Of a stretch of DNA of 64,000 nt, positions 27,507 through 39,714 are shown piece after piece. Every line of letters begins with the position of its first letter. Position 1 is the first letter of the stretch. A model generated the notes under the pieces. The model did not search any database and was not told where the DNA came from. It was given only the letters and a program-made list of their open reading frames with translations. This stretch comes from Reticulitermes lucifugus (taxonomy: Eukaryota > Arthropoda > Insecta > Blattodea > Rhinotermitidae), in contig JAKCWW010000052.1 of NCBI GenBank assembly GCA_026260175.1, positions 44,610 to 108,609 of the forward strand, read 5' to 3'. Made by a program: the position numbers and the translations under genes.

Positions 27507-27780
27507 GAATAGCGCAGTCAGTATAGCGACTCGCTACGGGCTGGACGGTCCAGGGATCGAATCCCGGTGGGAGCGAGATTTTTCGCAGCCGTCCAGACCG
27601 GCTCTGGAGCGAACACAGCCTCCTATACAATGGGTCTCTTTCCCGGGGGTAAAGCGGCCGGGGCGTGGAGTTGACCACCCACCCCCACCTAGTGCCAGAG
27701 TTAAAGAAAGAGTAGAGCTATACCTCTACTCCCCCTCTGGACCATCATGGCCTGTTCTAGGAAGAACTTTACCTTTACAT
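27507..27780 (+). repeat. SINE B, best full-length copy
   Basis: A tRNA-like head (GCGCAGTCAGTATAGCGACT, B box GGGATCGAATCCC at 27553) leads into GTCCAGACCGGCTCTGGAG, the core GGGTAAAGCGGCCGGGGCGT at 27646 and a 3' tail ending AACTTTACCTTTA. It serves as the reference copy for this family. Confidence 0.9.
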
Positions 27781-28989
27781 AGCCAGGAAGAAGGATGCTA
27801 CACAGGACAGTGACAAGTGGGCCACAGCAGCACGAAAATAATATACACACATAACTGTATATAAACAATGTCAGGTAAATGATAAATGACAAACTGCAAT
27901 AACCGAATATTTCAATTCTCATCGTAACCTATTCAGCAGATTTAAACATAAATCTGCTCACTTTAACAATGTTAATTATGGTATAGGCCTACTAGCCACA
28001 TGTTATATAAATCCTCAATAATCGTCTGAATGCGGAACCTATGAGAACGAACCACCTGGTTAGCAACATGTCAGGTAAAATACAATGAGTAATAACTAAG
28101 ACACAGTATTGCATTTGACGGAAGATTGTGATCAATTATGAAACCTAAATTCGAAAGTCAACTTGAGAATGTAACTGAATATTCTACTGGCTGTGACGAA
28201 CAAGAGGGCACTCCGTTACCTCTTTCCTCAGAGGACCTGTTAATTTACCTCCGTAAGTTCGGTCACTCAAACGGATCCATTCGGTGTAATCAAACTGTAA
28301 GCGAACTGTCTGACAAACTCATCAACCCCTATCAAATGAACTAATTTTAAGAGCGCAGACTCGAGTGGAAGGGTCAGAAGCTTTTCGCGTTAAGTGGGAC
28401 CGCCCCAGGGCGTTTCATGACTGTGCTGTCACTGTATTTCCTCACTAAAATTACAGTTATTAACCAATAAGATACATATACGTCAGATAGTTCTGAAATG
28501 ATATTTTTCATTTAAAATTCTTCATGTAGCGTTTGTAAAAACTTAATCTTTTGACATGGTTAATAGCGTATTAAATTTTATTTAAGTATCAGCTGCACCT
28601 GTTCCAGACAAAACTGTATTGTTCCTGTGTAATACATACAAAGGCCAAGATTTGAGTTAAAATATCAAAAATCTTTGGTGTGCTGCATTATTCTTCATCA
28701 GAAGGTAGTACTAGCGTTTCTGGCAATTCCTGAAGTTACAAACTTTGACCCGTACCTCCTGTTAACTTGTATGGCAGTACATTCTCTTTGGTAATTCCGT
28801 TTTAATAGTACCTACCCACACATCCCTACATCTCACAATTGATTTCATCCCTTCAGTTTCTCACAACAGAAGTCTGTTTTAACATCTAATGTCCCCCACG
28901 CGTGCTACATGCACGCTCACTTCTTTGTTAATCACCCTAATCCCATCGGCGAAGAGTACACATTATGAAGCTCCTCAATATGTCATAAC

Positions 28990-29165
28990 GGGCCATGGTT
29001 TACGCGGATAGTCGCCAGCATCTCACCGTACGGGGCCGGGCTCGACCCCAGAGTAGTCCATGGGCTATTTACGGCGGACAAAGCATTAACCGGACAGGTT
29101 TACATCTGAGTACCTAGGTTTTCTCCTATCAGTATGATTCCAACAATGCTCCGTGTCCATATTTA
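28990..29165 (+). repeat. SINE D copy
   Basis: It has a tRNA-like head (TAGTCGCCAGCATCTCACCG, B box GGGCTCGACCCC), then GTCCATGGGCTATTTACGG and GGTTTTCTCCTATCAG. It is related to the copy at 5160-5330. Confidence 0.65.
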
Positions 29166-29689
29166 ATTCAGCTACAGTCGACGCTTAAGACTTCAGCAAC
29201 TGACACGCGTCGTTAAATAAAATTATTATTTCTCTCATTCAACTTTCACCAATCGCCTGTTGGTTTCTGTTTCACAGAAAGAAGTATGTGTGTAATTACC
29301 TGTTACCTGTCGGTAACATCGACCTGTTCCGGATGTCCCATCAATGACAAGTGTCACACCCACCCTATCTAACATACACCTAACTGCAACTAATCTGGAC
29401 GTCTTCACGCTGACATCGCCAAGGCCAATGTTTTGAATACACGTTTATGGTTGGTAAGAAGTAGGTGTCAGATAAAATATCCTCCTCGTCGCTAATACTG
29501 CCTTCATTCCTAATGCAACTGTCCCTTTACATAAAAATATCTAAATTACAAAAAGTAATCAAAATAGGCAGGGCATGTACCACGTGTGGAAAACCATAAA
29601 TGCGTCAACATTTTAGTCGCAAATCTGACAGATAACCCACTTAGTATGCATTAGAGTATAAAGGATAATATTAAAACATATCTTCAAGA

Positions 29690-29850
29690 AATAGGGAGGG
29701 ATTTTGTGGAATGAATTCACAAGGGACCAATGACAAACTCTTGTGAACAGGATAATGAAAATTCGGACCCCATAACAGGCGGAGAGTTTCTTGAGCAGCT
29801 GAACGACTACTAGTTTCTGAAGAACGACTCTGCTCCATTAAGTAAAATAA
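29690..29850 (+). mobile_element. RTE-like LINE C-terminus and tail
   Basis: GGGACCAATGACAAACTCTT, GTGAACAGGATAATGAA and the family tail (GAGTTTCTTGAGCAGCTGAAC, GACTCTGCTCCA) match the other copies. An AT-rich (AATAAT)n tail follows at 29840-29862. Confidence 0.7.
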
Positions 29851-30264
29851 TAAATAATAATAATACAAAGTTGTCCGTGTGACTAGGCCCACCGCGGTGA
29901 AGACGTACTGAGAGTGCAGACACATTCTAGGCCTCATAATAAGTAATGCATATATGCATTGACACTTATGGCTACTTTATATATAGAACAGAGAGGCAAA
30001 TATCAATGCCCTGAAGTACAGAGCGCGCCTCGGATCCTCTCATTCCTGAAGCGTTGACCCCTAGCTTCCTGCCACTATTAGCCGAACAATATGACAGGTA
30101 AAGGACCGTTCCAGAAGTCTTCATCGCTCTTTACCGCTCTGCTTGCACGCTCACGACTACGACCGCGACAACCGTGTGGCGCAAGCACGCGACATTGTCC
30201 TCTATCAAGCCGACAGCCAAACATTACCACAAGCATACATCTCTTTCACGAACATTCACAACTT

Positions 30265-30538
30265 TATTCCGAAACAATATCCTTTTTGGAACTTTATCTA
30301 TCGTCGACTTACACTTAAAGCACAACGTTTTGGAAGCCGGCTCTGCTTCCGTCATCAGGTGTCGAAACGAACCTATCAGGCAGGCCCCTTATAACAATCT
30401 ATTCTTAGTCACTGTCTAGCTCGTTCTAAGGGGCCCACGTTTCGACGAATGAAGACGGAAACAGAGCCGGCTTCCGAAACCTTTTAATTATAAGTCGACG
30501 ACGGATAAAGTCCGAAAAAAGGAGATTGTTTCGGAATA
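30265..30538. mobile_element. Penelope-like inverted termini with hammerhead-like core
   Basis: Imperfect arms (about 30265-30391 and 30427-30538) fold back around 35 bases. On the minus strand the left arm carries CTGATGA, a stem of CGGAAGC and GGCTTCC, then AAAC: almost a canonical hammerhead core. The right arm has a more decayed equivalent followed by CGAAAC. Hammerheads of this kind are known from Penelope-like element repeats. Confidence 0.65.
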
Positions 30539-30845
30539 CAACACAACAAACTCCTATATAATTGAATTATACACAATTTTACATGAAGTGACACAGGCTA
30601 GGCTGCAATTAAGGACTAAGTAAGCCGAATTCTTCATTTGAAGCTCCTTATAATGCAATTTTCTCCATTCTATTACTTCATGTCAACTGAATCCAAATAC
30701 TCATTCGCCTCAGCACTCTGTTCTCCCTCAGTCAGTGTCCTTCCTTTGCGGTAAAGACCAAGTTTCACACCCGCAGGCTAAAAACCATTAAAACAATTCC
30801 GCGACGACAGTTCAGGAACAATTTCACCCTTAGTTTGTGGTGAAC

Positions 30846-31165
30846 CAAATGGAGTCGGTAGAGACGACGCTACGAGCTGGATAACCGAGGATTCGTGATT
30901 CGACTCCCAGCATGGGCAAAACATTCGTCTTCTTCCCCCTCCCCCCCACTACGTCCAGGCTGGCTCTGGGGTCCTCACAGATTCCTATTCGGTAAGCACC
31001 AGGGGCTCCTCCCTCCGGGGCAAAGCAGTCGGTGTATGGTGCTGACCACTCACCTCCATCTAGTGCTAAGGTTAAGAATGAGTGGAGCTGTACCTCCACT
31101 CCCCGCATATGCCTTCATGGCGTACACAGGGATACATTTACACATACCTTTAGCTTTACCCACTT
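30846..31165 (+). repeat. SINE B copy
   Basis: It is near full length. The head B box is GTGATTCGACTCC at 30895; then GTCCAGGCTGGCTCTGGGG, the core GGGCAAAGCAGTCGG and the tail GAGTGGAGCTGTACC ending in CTTTAGCTTTACCC. Confidence 0.85.
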
Positions 31166-31326
31166 TCTCCAATACGCGCTACAATCTCACCCTCTTTAAT
31201 CTGATCACATTAATAATACTTCGCAAAGTCCCTCAGTATACGTTTCGTCCATTCTGACGTTACTTTCTTCCTTAGGTCCAAATATTCTCAACATGCCTTA
31301 GGATAAGAATGACAAGATTTACAACT

Positions 31327-31505
31327 TAAATTAAGTTTCAGACCAAATGATGCACAACTAAAGCCACTTTTATTGTAGCTTTATTATAATTGTTAAAATT
31401 ATAGCCCTACACGTGTTTTACACGTTTTTTAAATTTTAACAATTATAATAAAGCTACAATAAAAGTGGTTTTAGTTGTGCATCAGTTGGTCTGAAACTTA
31501 ATTTA
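31327..31505. mobile_element. foldback element, 73-bp arms
   Basis: Arms 31327-31399 and 31433-31505 are reverse complements with two mismatches around a 33-base loop. AT-rich, with no coding sequence and no clear target duplication. A foldback/MITE-like element or a local inverted duplication. Confidence 0.8.
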
Positions 31506-31794
31506 ATATGACGAAGATGCACGGTGTCAACAATGTGAAAAAAAAAGATTTACAACTGTTTTTCATTTGCCGTCTAATACTCAGCCCGCTATCTGATACG
31601 AAACACAAGTGAATTAGAGTGTTACGCTTAACACCAGAGAGCTGCATCAGGTAGGCTGACAGGCTATGCAACACTGTCGTTCACTCGGCAATGGCACTGT
31701 ATGCAATTTACAGGCCACTGCTGTGACAGGAACTAATCGTTCTTCTTTAGGGCTTTCAGTAAAATGGCGATGTTGTCCCTGTACTTAACTACAT

Positions 31795-32015
31795 TCCACG
31801 CATTCTTAATTTCATCGCCAAATTGAAGTGAGTGGTCACCTTCACGCTCCGGGTGCTTTACTCCCGGCGACACATCCTCTGTACATATTGCATAGCATGC
31901 TGTGTGACCTCGACAGACTGCCTCGACGCCACAGCGGAGAGAAAATTTCCTGCCTCATCCGGGAATCGAACCCTGGTCTCCAGTTCGTAGCCTATTCACT
32001 ATATTAACTGAACTT
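31795..32015 (-). repeat. SINE B copy
   Basis: It has the minus-strand core (ACGCTCCGGGTGCTTTACTC) and the tRNA-like head with B box GGTTCGATTCC near 31960. Confidence 0.8.
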
Positions 32016-32865
32016 TCTCGATTTTCTCAATACTATTACAATTACTATGACCTGTTTAGATGCAAGAATTACAAGTCGGTGAAAAACGTTTTTTCGCAGC
32101 GTTAATTAAACATATGAGTAGCATCTCATTCTCCTTCACTGGAGAAAAAAAAAAGGAATTGAGAGTTCTTCAAAGTCCAAACGGTATGAAAAAGAAAAAT
32201 ATAAATGTCGAGGTCCTCCATCTGGAGAGCTATTGTTCGTTTATGGTCTCGCATTCTGTCTCACACGGGTTTCACTACGACAGTGCATACTCTTCAGTTA
32301 CAACATTTAGGATTAATAAAAGACAACTGCTATTACGTTGGACATACGTACGAAACGAACACAACTTCAAATTCTCCACTGTTTAAAAGTCACTGCATTT
32401 ACAGGAAGCGAGCACATTACAGCTAAAACGTACTGATAACGAAGTAGCCGAACAGATAATAAATGGATTTAACTACTTGGGATGTAATGCATCGTATACA
32501 AATAATGACAATAAGTCACAAAGGTCTGTAATATTATATATGGGAAACATTTAAAACAAGTAATAAGGAAACACTGTTGAAATTACACGAGATAATGGCG
32601 GTACCGACCCTTCTATACAGGTATGAGAACTCGGCTTGATTGAAACGGCGTGAAAGAAGAACTGAGATGTGGAGATGAAATTTCTGCAACAAGGTATACA
32701 TGATATGACCGTAAAACAAATGAATAAGAGAAAAACTGACCACAAAAGACGCAAAAAAGGGAAATATATACAATTTAAATGAAATTACTGTGAAATATAC
32801 ATGAAAGCAGACACAGTATTTATAATGAACGATACACACATTCTCTAGTTACTGTATGAACACAC

Positions 32866-32960
32866 CCCGACCGGCAGAAAAAACGCAGGTAGACCAAGGA
32901 AGAGATGAACAAACCAACACCCACGACGACGGAACAAGCCTGGATTGCTCACACCACTGT
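32866..32960 (+). mobile_element. LINE 3'-end fragment
   Basis: Frames over GGCAGAAAAAACGCAGGTAG and AAGAGATGAAC recall the RN.GRPRKRW tail of LINE endonuclease-reverse transcriptases. Several shifts are needed, so this is tentative. Confidence 0.4.
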
Positions 32961-33279
32961 TCAAGTTTAACACGTTAGGGCGCGTAGTCGTCGCAAGTTC
33001 GAATCTAGACCGAGGCATGGACTACGGACTATGGAGCAATGGTGGAATTGTGAGTACCACAGAAAAACCGAGGAAACTTGGGAGTTTCCTGCTTAGGTGC
33101 CACCTAGTCCACCACATCACCATGGACTCAACTCGAGGCACCGCGGTGAAAAGCGTGCGTCGGACAGCCTGAGCTATGACATGGCTTCATGTAACGTTAC
33201 TAGCGAAGGATTACTGGTTAATAATTCGTACTCTTTCAAAATCTATGACAACTGTGAATGACCATGCCATGATTAGTGG

Positions 33280-33650
33280 GTCCCTGTCACCACGGCATGG
33301 CGCGTCCTCGGGTTGCGGATGGAGGANNNNNNNNNNNNNNNNNNNNNNNNNNNNNNNNNNNNNNNNNNNNNNNNNNNNNNNNNNNNNNNNNNNNNNNNNN
33401 NNNNNNNNNNNNNNNNNNNNNNNNNNNNNNNNNNNNNNNNNNNNNNNNNNNNNNNNNNNNNNNNNNNNNNNNNNNNNNNNNNNNNNNNNNNNNNNNNNNN
33501 NNNNNNNNNNNNNNNNNNNNNNNNNNNNNNNNNNNNNNNNNNNNNNNNNNNNNNNNNNNNNNNNNNNNNNNNNNNNNNCGGGGAATTTCTTGACTAGCTG
33601 ACGACCTGTTAGCTTCTCGAGAAGGACTCTGCTCCATGGAGGTAGTTAGT
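33280..33650 (+). mobile_element. short RTE-like LINE derivative with gap
   Basis: The left part (CCACGGCATGGCGCGTCCTC) matches the 5' segment of the family. After an N run (33327-33578) the 3' tail (GAATTTCTTGACTAGCTGAC, CTCGAGAAGGACTCTGCTCC) follows. At about 370 bases in total the element would be a strongly internally deleted LINE, if the gap size is right. Confidence 0.55.
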
Positions 33651-35082
33651 TAGTGAATGACCATGTACTCGTGGTGCCTAACCCCACATACGAACATACC
33701 CAAAGCTGCCATTTTTCTCCAGCGCCCAACAGCACTTCGCACTTACCCTCAAGAGTAAAAGAAAGCACAGGACACATCAGTTCCTCTTGAGAGTAGAAGG
33801 GAGTCAACAGAGGCACCCTCGACAACAGGAAAACATACTTCCAAGTAGGCATGTTACTACAGACCGGTTCACAATTGATCTTAAAAGATGACTCAAAATG
33901 GCACACATACTTAAAACATCCACTACAATACACGTATAATTCAGAACGTCTCCATTTTACAATACGCGTTCTTCAGGTAACTAAACTGACGTCTAGCAAA
34001 CAGTATCAGTCACTTGTTTCCACATCGGCAATCCCCGCACTCGTGGGAATCGTGCTGGATGATTGTGTCTCGACTATGGTCTGCTGGGTTCAGACACTTG
34101 AGTCTGATAGGTGGCTACCAACTTCTACCTGAAGACAGAGGCAGTAGTTTCCTCTGAAACTTCAATATGAACTACACGGTGTCACATTCCAAACGACCAT
34201 AATCCAAATCTCCACCGTCGGGAAGACCTCAAAATATAAGCAACTACTGTTGATCTTCTACTCTCAAAAAACTGTTCCGGAACTTGGAACAGACAAAACC
34301 ATAAAAAACGTATTATTTCTGAGCCCGAGATGAGATTTCGCAGAGTTCCGGGTTTCGTGGTCTGAATCTGAGCGTTGTTTCTTGTTCCACTGTACCTTCA
34401 AATAAACCTTACGGGAAGCTGTATACAATGCAAGGGTAATATATAGTGTTGACTGAAAAGTGACAGAATATGAATGATGTAGAAAGAAACGAACGTTGCC
34501 CATTTAAACGAAGCATCCAGATATTCGCACGCAGGGACCAGGAAAAAGACACACAAAATTACAATCAGGACAGCTGTTTCCGAACAACGAGATTTGAAAT
34601 ACGTGATGATTCTCTAAAAGTACAGAACAATGGTTGGTTCTTTACCTGCCATATAAGTAATATAATGAAATTTGGACATTGTGCAGAATGCCTGAGGGTT
34701 TTTGTTGTTCGTGGTGGTCACATGCATGTACCATATCTAGGTTCTTTGACACACATGCCGTTTCTGTAACCTTCATCACACAATAATCGTGGGGCAGGTG
34801 GTCACTAATTAAATTGGTTTCAGACTTGCTAGCATCAAGGCCAGCTGTGAGATTCCCGGCGCAGCGTATATGATTCCTGGTAAACGACACGATTCCTAGG
34901 CAGTTTCTTGCCAAAGTACTTTGGTTCTACGACGACCACATAGTTGTTCTGTTAGTGAGAATAACAGTGCTCACTGTCCTGACGGTCCCACTGCTTTTCT
35001 TATGAAGGGAATAAACTGGACTCGAACCCCTGCACGTAAGAGCAAACTTCACAATTTCTCCCACTTCCAAAGTACTTTATAG

Positions 35083-35363
35083 CAATGCTTTTAAACCGGT
35101 AATACGCGTACCCGAAGGGTCGTCTGGTGGTACGCGAAGTTATTTGAGAATTGCACTTTTCCCATAATACAATTTTAAATACGTTAATCGCATTACTAAA
35201 ACAGTTTAAATCTATTTAAATAAAAAACATTTACTAAGTATTCATTACGTTAAGCTAGAGGGGTACCAACTGTATGTAAGTAATATTTTCGGTGCCTGGT
35301 GGTATACGTAAATATTTTGTTCGTGACAGTGGAACGCGAGGAAAATAAGGTTGGAAAGCACTG
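35083..35363. mobile_element. non-autonomous hAT element
   Basis: Ends CAATGCTTTTAAACC and GGTTGGAAAGCACTG are inverted copies with three mismatches in 15. Flanks CTTTATAG and TTGTATGG agree at 5 of 8 positions and fit the hAT pattern. GGTGGTACGCG and GGTGGTATACG inside resemble other hAT MITEs. The element is 281 bases with no coding sequence. Confidence 0.65.
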
Positions 35364-35569
35364 TTGTATGGAGTATCTATATTCTATGAGTATAATGAGA
35401 TAGGAAACGTGCTAACAGGGCGAAAACAGGCACTAATGGAACACATGTAAATGTGACTTACATAATGTTATTACACATAAATTATGTTATACACAGCAGG
35501 GCCGGTTTAAGGTTACCCCAATCTATGCCGCTGCATGCAGCCCCCCGAAAGAGCGTCTGTATTTCAAAT

Positions 35570-35770
35570 TTTATGTAAAACAGGGGCGGATAATATTAAA
35601 ATGGATCTTACGGAAATGGGATGTGTCGATGTGGACCATATTCACTCGGATCATGGTGGCAGCCTCTTGTGTGAACAGGATGAAGAACCTTTCGGTTCCA
35701 CACAAGGCTTGACTAGAAGTTACTACTACCTTCTCATGAAAGAATCTGCTCCGTGGACTTAACTAGTTAA
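35570..35770 (+). mobile_element. RTE-like LINE C-terminus and tail
   Basis: It reads DNIKMDLTEMGCVDVDHIH, the conserved NIKMDLxEMG motif at the C-terminus of this endonuclease-reverse transcriptase family, then CTTGTGTGAACAGGATGAAG and the family tail (AAAGAATCTGCTCCGTGGA). Indels break the frame after the motif. A short hAT-like end (CAGGGCCGGTTTAAGG) sits just upstream at 35497. Confidence 0.75.
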
Positions 35771-36799
35771 TACACAACACGACGTTTACCTTATATTCCC
35801 GTGCTTTTGTAGATAATTCCACACAAGTTTCTCGTAGAAAATACTTTGTATTCTGAGTAGCACTGTCTCACGAATTACCATCACTGACACGTACGCAACG
35901 CTCTCGGTCAATGGAACGAGCCTTACAACGAATGATTAATCATGAACTGTCCCGCCCCTGTAAACAAATGCACGAACAGGAAATCCACAAATCATTTCAG
36001 GTAACGGCCAATAATACCCACAGAATCGGTACGCTTAAACGAGTATGCCCGATTCACATGGAAGAATACGAACACTGCTCAGAACACGTGACAACTATAC
36101 ATCAGTAGAAGATCTAAGGACTGCCACAACAGAACAAAGACGAACGCATGAAGATCGCAATATAAACAACTCGCTAAAATAACAAACAGTCTGACCGCAA
36201 TCTGCGCACTCCAAAGGACTAGCTCTGTTCTCAGAACCCAATTCTCCACTTTCCCTAAACTGTTATTGTTCTGTTCTGGAGAAATTATTCTAATGTTGCG
36301 GAACTGGGAAGTATCGCTTGAAAAGCTTTCGGTTCAAACTGCGTCAACAAGATTTTACATAACCCGGTCACTTAGACACGTTAAAACCTTCAAATCTTAC
36401 TTTAGAGTCGGTGTTTAACAAGCGTGTATCACGTTGTGAAAGTAGCAACGCAGTTTCAACGAAGAACTCGTAGCTATTAGTCCGCCTTGACAAGCAAGAA
36501 GACATCTACAGCCACTGCGGCGAGCTCGCCCTGAGAAGCACGTAACTGATCAAGTACACCTAACTTCCCGCGTTTTGTGAAAGCTGCCAGGTTAATTCCT
36601 ATTATTATCCTCGCCTTAATTAACTTACTTAACACCCTAAACTTAAATAGCAGATTGGAAAATCCAATGCGCATGTGTACAATTCAACAGCTTTGAATAA
36701 AATCGTATCTTCGTCCGATGTCAGGGTTCCAATCCACTTATTTAACACATAACATAAATACACAGGATCTACGCTAACATACTGCAGTCTAAAATTCAT

Positions 36800-36920
36800 G
36801 TCTTCTGGGATGTTACGATGTTTCGACTGATAAAGCGGCCGCCGACGTTTTAGAGGCATTAACCTCCTCCGAAACATCGTTAACTATTAACAGTCGACAT
36901 GGCGTAACATCCCACAAGAC
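36800..36920. mobile_element. Penelope-like palindromic terminus
   Basis: Arms starting TCTTCTGGGATGTTACGATG (left) and ending GGCGTAACATCCCACAAGAC (right) are inverted copies. The centre has GAGG...CCTC followed by CGAAAC, the stem II and GAAAC part of a hammerhead core. The same arm sequence recurs at 2264-2372. The element is old and decayed. Confidence 0.55.
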
Positions 36921-37252
36921 TTACGCCGCTGTGACAACCTCAAATTTCGTACAACGCAGTCCTCACCACCAAGTCTGCAAAGCCACAGCAGACTACAAAG
37001 GACTTTGCGGTACCACGCAGGAAAGTTAACGGGAAGTAAGCTGCACTACGTTCAATCTAGCTGTGGGGCTTGGTGACGTCACAAATAAGGGGACGTTCTA
37101 GGAAAGGGCCAGATGCTATACAGGCACCACGAAGAGACGTCCCATTGATGGCGGGGTTAACGGCGCTCGACGTTAGTCATTTCTGCACACCGCAATATTC
37201 CCTCCAACATCCTTTCTATTGTAAACCAGCCCAAAGCGCTTATCGCTAGAAA

Positions 37253-37560
37253 ATGGTACCACGTGGTTATCACAGCCAACATCACTGTAAACAGAACAGC
37301 TTGAAGATGCTGGACAAAACAATCACAAAACGAATTCTGGAAGGAAGTCTCAGAGGAATAAGGCCCGCGGGAAGGCTGAGAAATAGATGGGAAGACGAAG
37401 CGCTGAAGGATGCGCCAAAATGCTCAATACCAAATATCGGCGCGCAGCGGCAAGACACAGGAGCGATTGGAGGAAAAAATCAGGGGAGGCCATGACCAGG
37501 AAAGGGACGAAGAGCCAGAAGAAGAAGAAGACTCGCTTGAAGATCCATGGGACTTCTATC
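37253..37560 (+). mobile_element. LINE endonuclease-reverse transcriptase C-terminus
   Basis: The plus strand reads KRILEGSLRGIRPAGRLRNR, WEDEALKDAPK and, after a one-base shift near 37420, KMLNTKYRRAAARHRSDWRK, GEAMTRKG followed by a lysine-rich end. G.RP.GR.RNRWEDEV.KD....RRWR.AR.R..WR is the characteristic tail of a family of insect endonuclease-reverse transcriptases. Only the last 100 or so residues survive. Confidence 0.85.
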
Positions 37561-38615
37561 CATGGCCAGACTCAGTACCTCATTTTCATGCTGTGCGTAG
37601 TGTCTCAAAAACACCAGGCTATGTGTCATAGAAGACCATTTAGGCTGCGACCTCCGACTACAAATTTTAATTACCTCAAAATTCATGGGTACAGTCCAGT
37701 TCCGCTTCACTAGGTGCATCACTGCATTAATGTCGCAATCGCCTAATTGAATTGTCAATTTCTCTACTCTTTACGTCAACAAGGTTTCGTTCCCCAAGTA
37801 TGTCCACACAACAGGGCGCCACTCGTGTATTCCCACTGCACTAAACTTCTCTCAGTACAAATGTTCACGCCTTCTTCCTTGAACCTGACATTCCTTTTTG
37901 AGACACGTTGTAACTGTGTCCAGATTCTTTCTATGGAACTGAGGTCAGTGCAAACAAAAAAGGCTGTACTCAAAAGCTGAACATATCCGTGCAGAGTTTC
38001 TGTGAAGACTTACGAATCAGAATCATTTGTACAACTGCGGTTTCAGCATTTCACTGGAACACGGTATGCTGTGAGTTCAGGAAGCCAGTCTTCCCACAAT
38101 TTTTGTTATTTGACTGTGGAGTGTTTTCTGTTTGTACGTTAGATATGGTACATTTTAGACCGCAACTGCCGAGTTCGGCTGGAGGTCGAGTAAACTTATC
38201 ACGCAGATATTTTTCATAATTCGCTGAGTTCACTTTATAACAACAAACTTAAGCTTCCATACCAGTCGAGCATTAAAAATAAATCCCTTCTTCCCGCCCG
38301 CATGTACTACCCTATAATTACTGACAACATTTCCAGTCTGTTTTTCTGCCCTTGGCTGTTGGACAAATAGAATTAACATGGGTAAAAAATGGTCCAGTCG
38401 GATTTGAAAAAATAGCATACTAAAAACTATACATAATGATAATTTCGTGTCAAGGTGGCTTCAAAGAACAAACAGAAAAATTAGTAAGACTGTTACTCTT
38501 AAACCACCAAGGCCTGTTTCAGAAAAGACCAATTCTGGGTACACTGTGTACCCAGTCAGTAACCCATTGGTTAAATATGAGAGAAACGGATACAATTTTC
38601 ATCCACAGGCTATAC

Positions 38616-38902
38616 CAGGGGTGCACAAATCCGGGCGCCTGGTCACCCGGACGACTAAATTTGTATGGTGGCGCCTAATATTTGCAGCATAATCAATTAA
38701 GCAATGCAGTGTTTTTCTTACATACAAAAATGCAAGTTCAAAAGCACCGAGCAGAAAGCGCCAGATAACAAGCGAGGTGCACAGGTCACTCCAGAATTGT
38801 GGGTCTCCAGTATGGGGACTTGCTTTATGTCACCCTTCTGCACCCTAGAATGGTAATACGGGTTTCCTGAACCGCTATCACACAAACGACAGGCAGTGTA
38901 TA
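38616..38902. mobile_element. probable hAT-like element
   Basis: It begins CAGGGGTGCACAAAT, a hAT-type end, and lies between GGCTATAC and GTCTATAC, a possible imperfect 8-base target duplication. Its interior (ATGTCACCCTTCTG region) matches the reverse complement of 5990-6112, which ends in the same CAGGGGTGCACAAAT. The right terminal repeat is degraded. Confidence 0.5.
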
Positions 38903-38910
38903 GTCTATAC

Positions 38911-39165
38911 CAGTGAGCCTCAACTTTTTTGTCCACGGCACATTATTCCGTGCCGCGACTAAGTTGGCAACACTACGGGAGGGTCGGAGACTCGTGCACG
39001 CGAAATGCGGAGAATTATTTTTGCGAATATTACCATTACTGCATACTACGTATAAGTAAAATTTATTTTAAACCAAATTATTTATAAATGTTATTTTACC
39101 TGCAATAATATAACATCCAAAATTTCGAGGCACACCTAGCGGAACTCGCGGCACACCTTTTGCTG
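38911..39165. mobile_element. probable hAT-like MITE
   Basis: The left end CAGTGAGCCTCAACTTTTTT and the body (CGGCACA, GCCGCGACT...CGCGGCACACC) resemble hAT/Charlie-type ends (CAGTGGTTCTCAA...). Flanks GTCTATAC and CTGTATAC are imperfect 8-mers. The right inverted repeat is not recognisable. Confidence 0.45.
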
Positions 39166-39714
39166 TATACACACGACACGCTTCAAATGCTGCCCATCGT
39201 ATATAACTGCACATCTGCACGGGCATTACCGGCTACGTACGATTTCATAAGCTTGGAACTGCAGCGAAAGGCATAGCTAGAACGAATGCAGTAAATGCTA
39301 TTACGAGCGCAGAGGCTGAAAGTACACGTGTTAGGTTACGCTCAAGGGCATGTTTAGAAAATCATACTTTTTTATAATGTTGTGATGAGTCACATACATT
39401 CTGCCTCACACCATGTAGCTGATAATAGGTTATTTCTGACAGCTCGCTTACCTCATGCTCATTCCACACGGCCTGACAACGACACGCCGCTGTGGAGTGC
39501 CTGAAGGATTCATAACGTCTGTGTGGACAGTATTCGGGAAGGCAATCTCAGTCAACGCAACTGATTTCTTAAATGATAAGGTGGTTATGTGGGTGTTGTT
39601 ACTCTTATGAAACCATCATGAGGCCAAACATAAACATTTTTGTCAATGAAAATGCCTTCGAACATCCGAAAAACTGAGAGCCACGAGTTAATTTGCACTG
39701 CGTCACGTACAGAA

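Noticed and set aside
34980-35060. B-box-like GGGGTTCGAGTCC on the minus strand
   Set aside because: No A box or cloverleaf around it; probably a decayed SINE head, not a tRNA gene.
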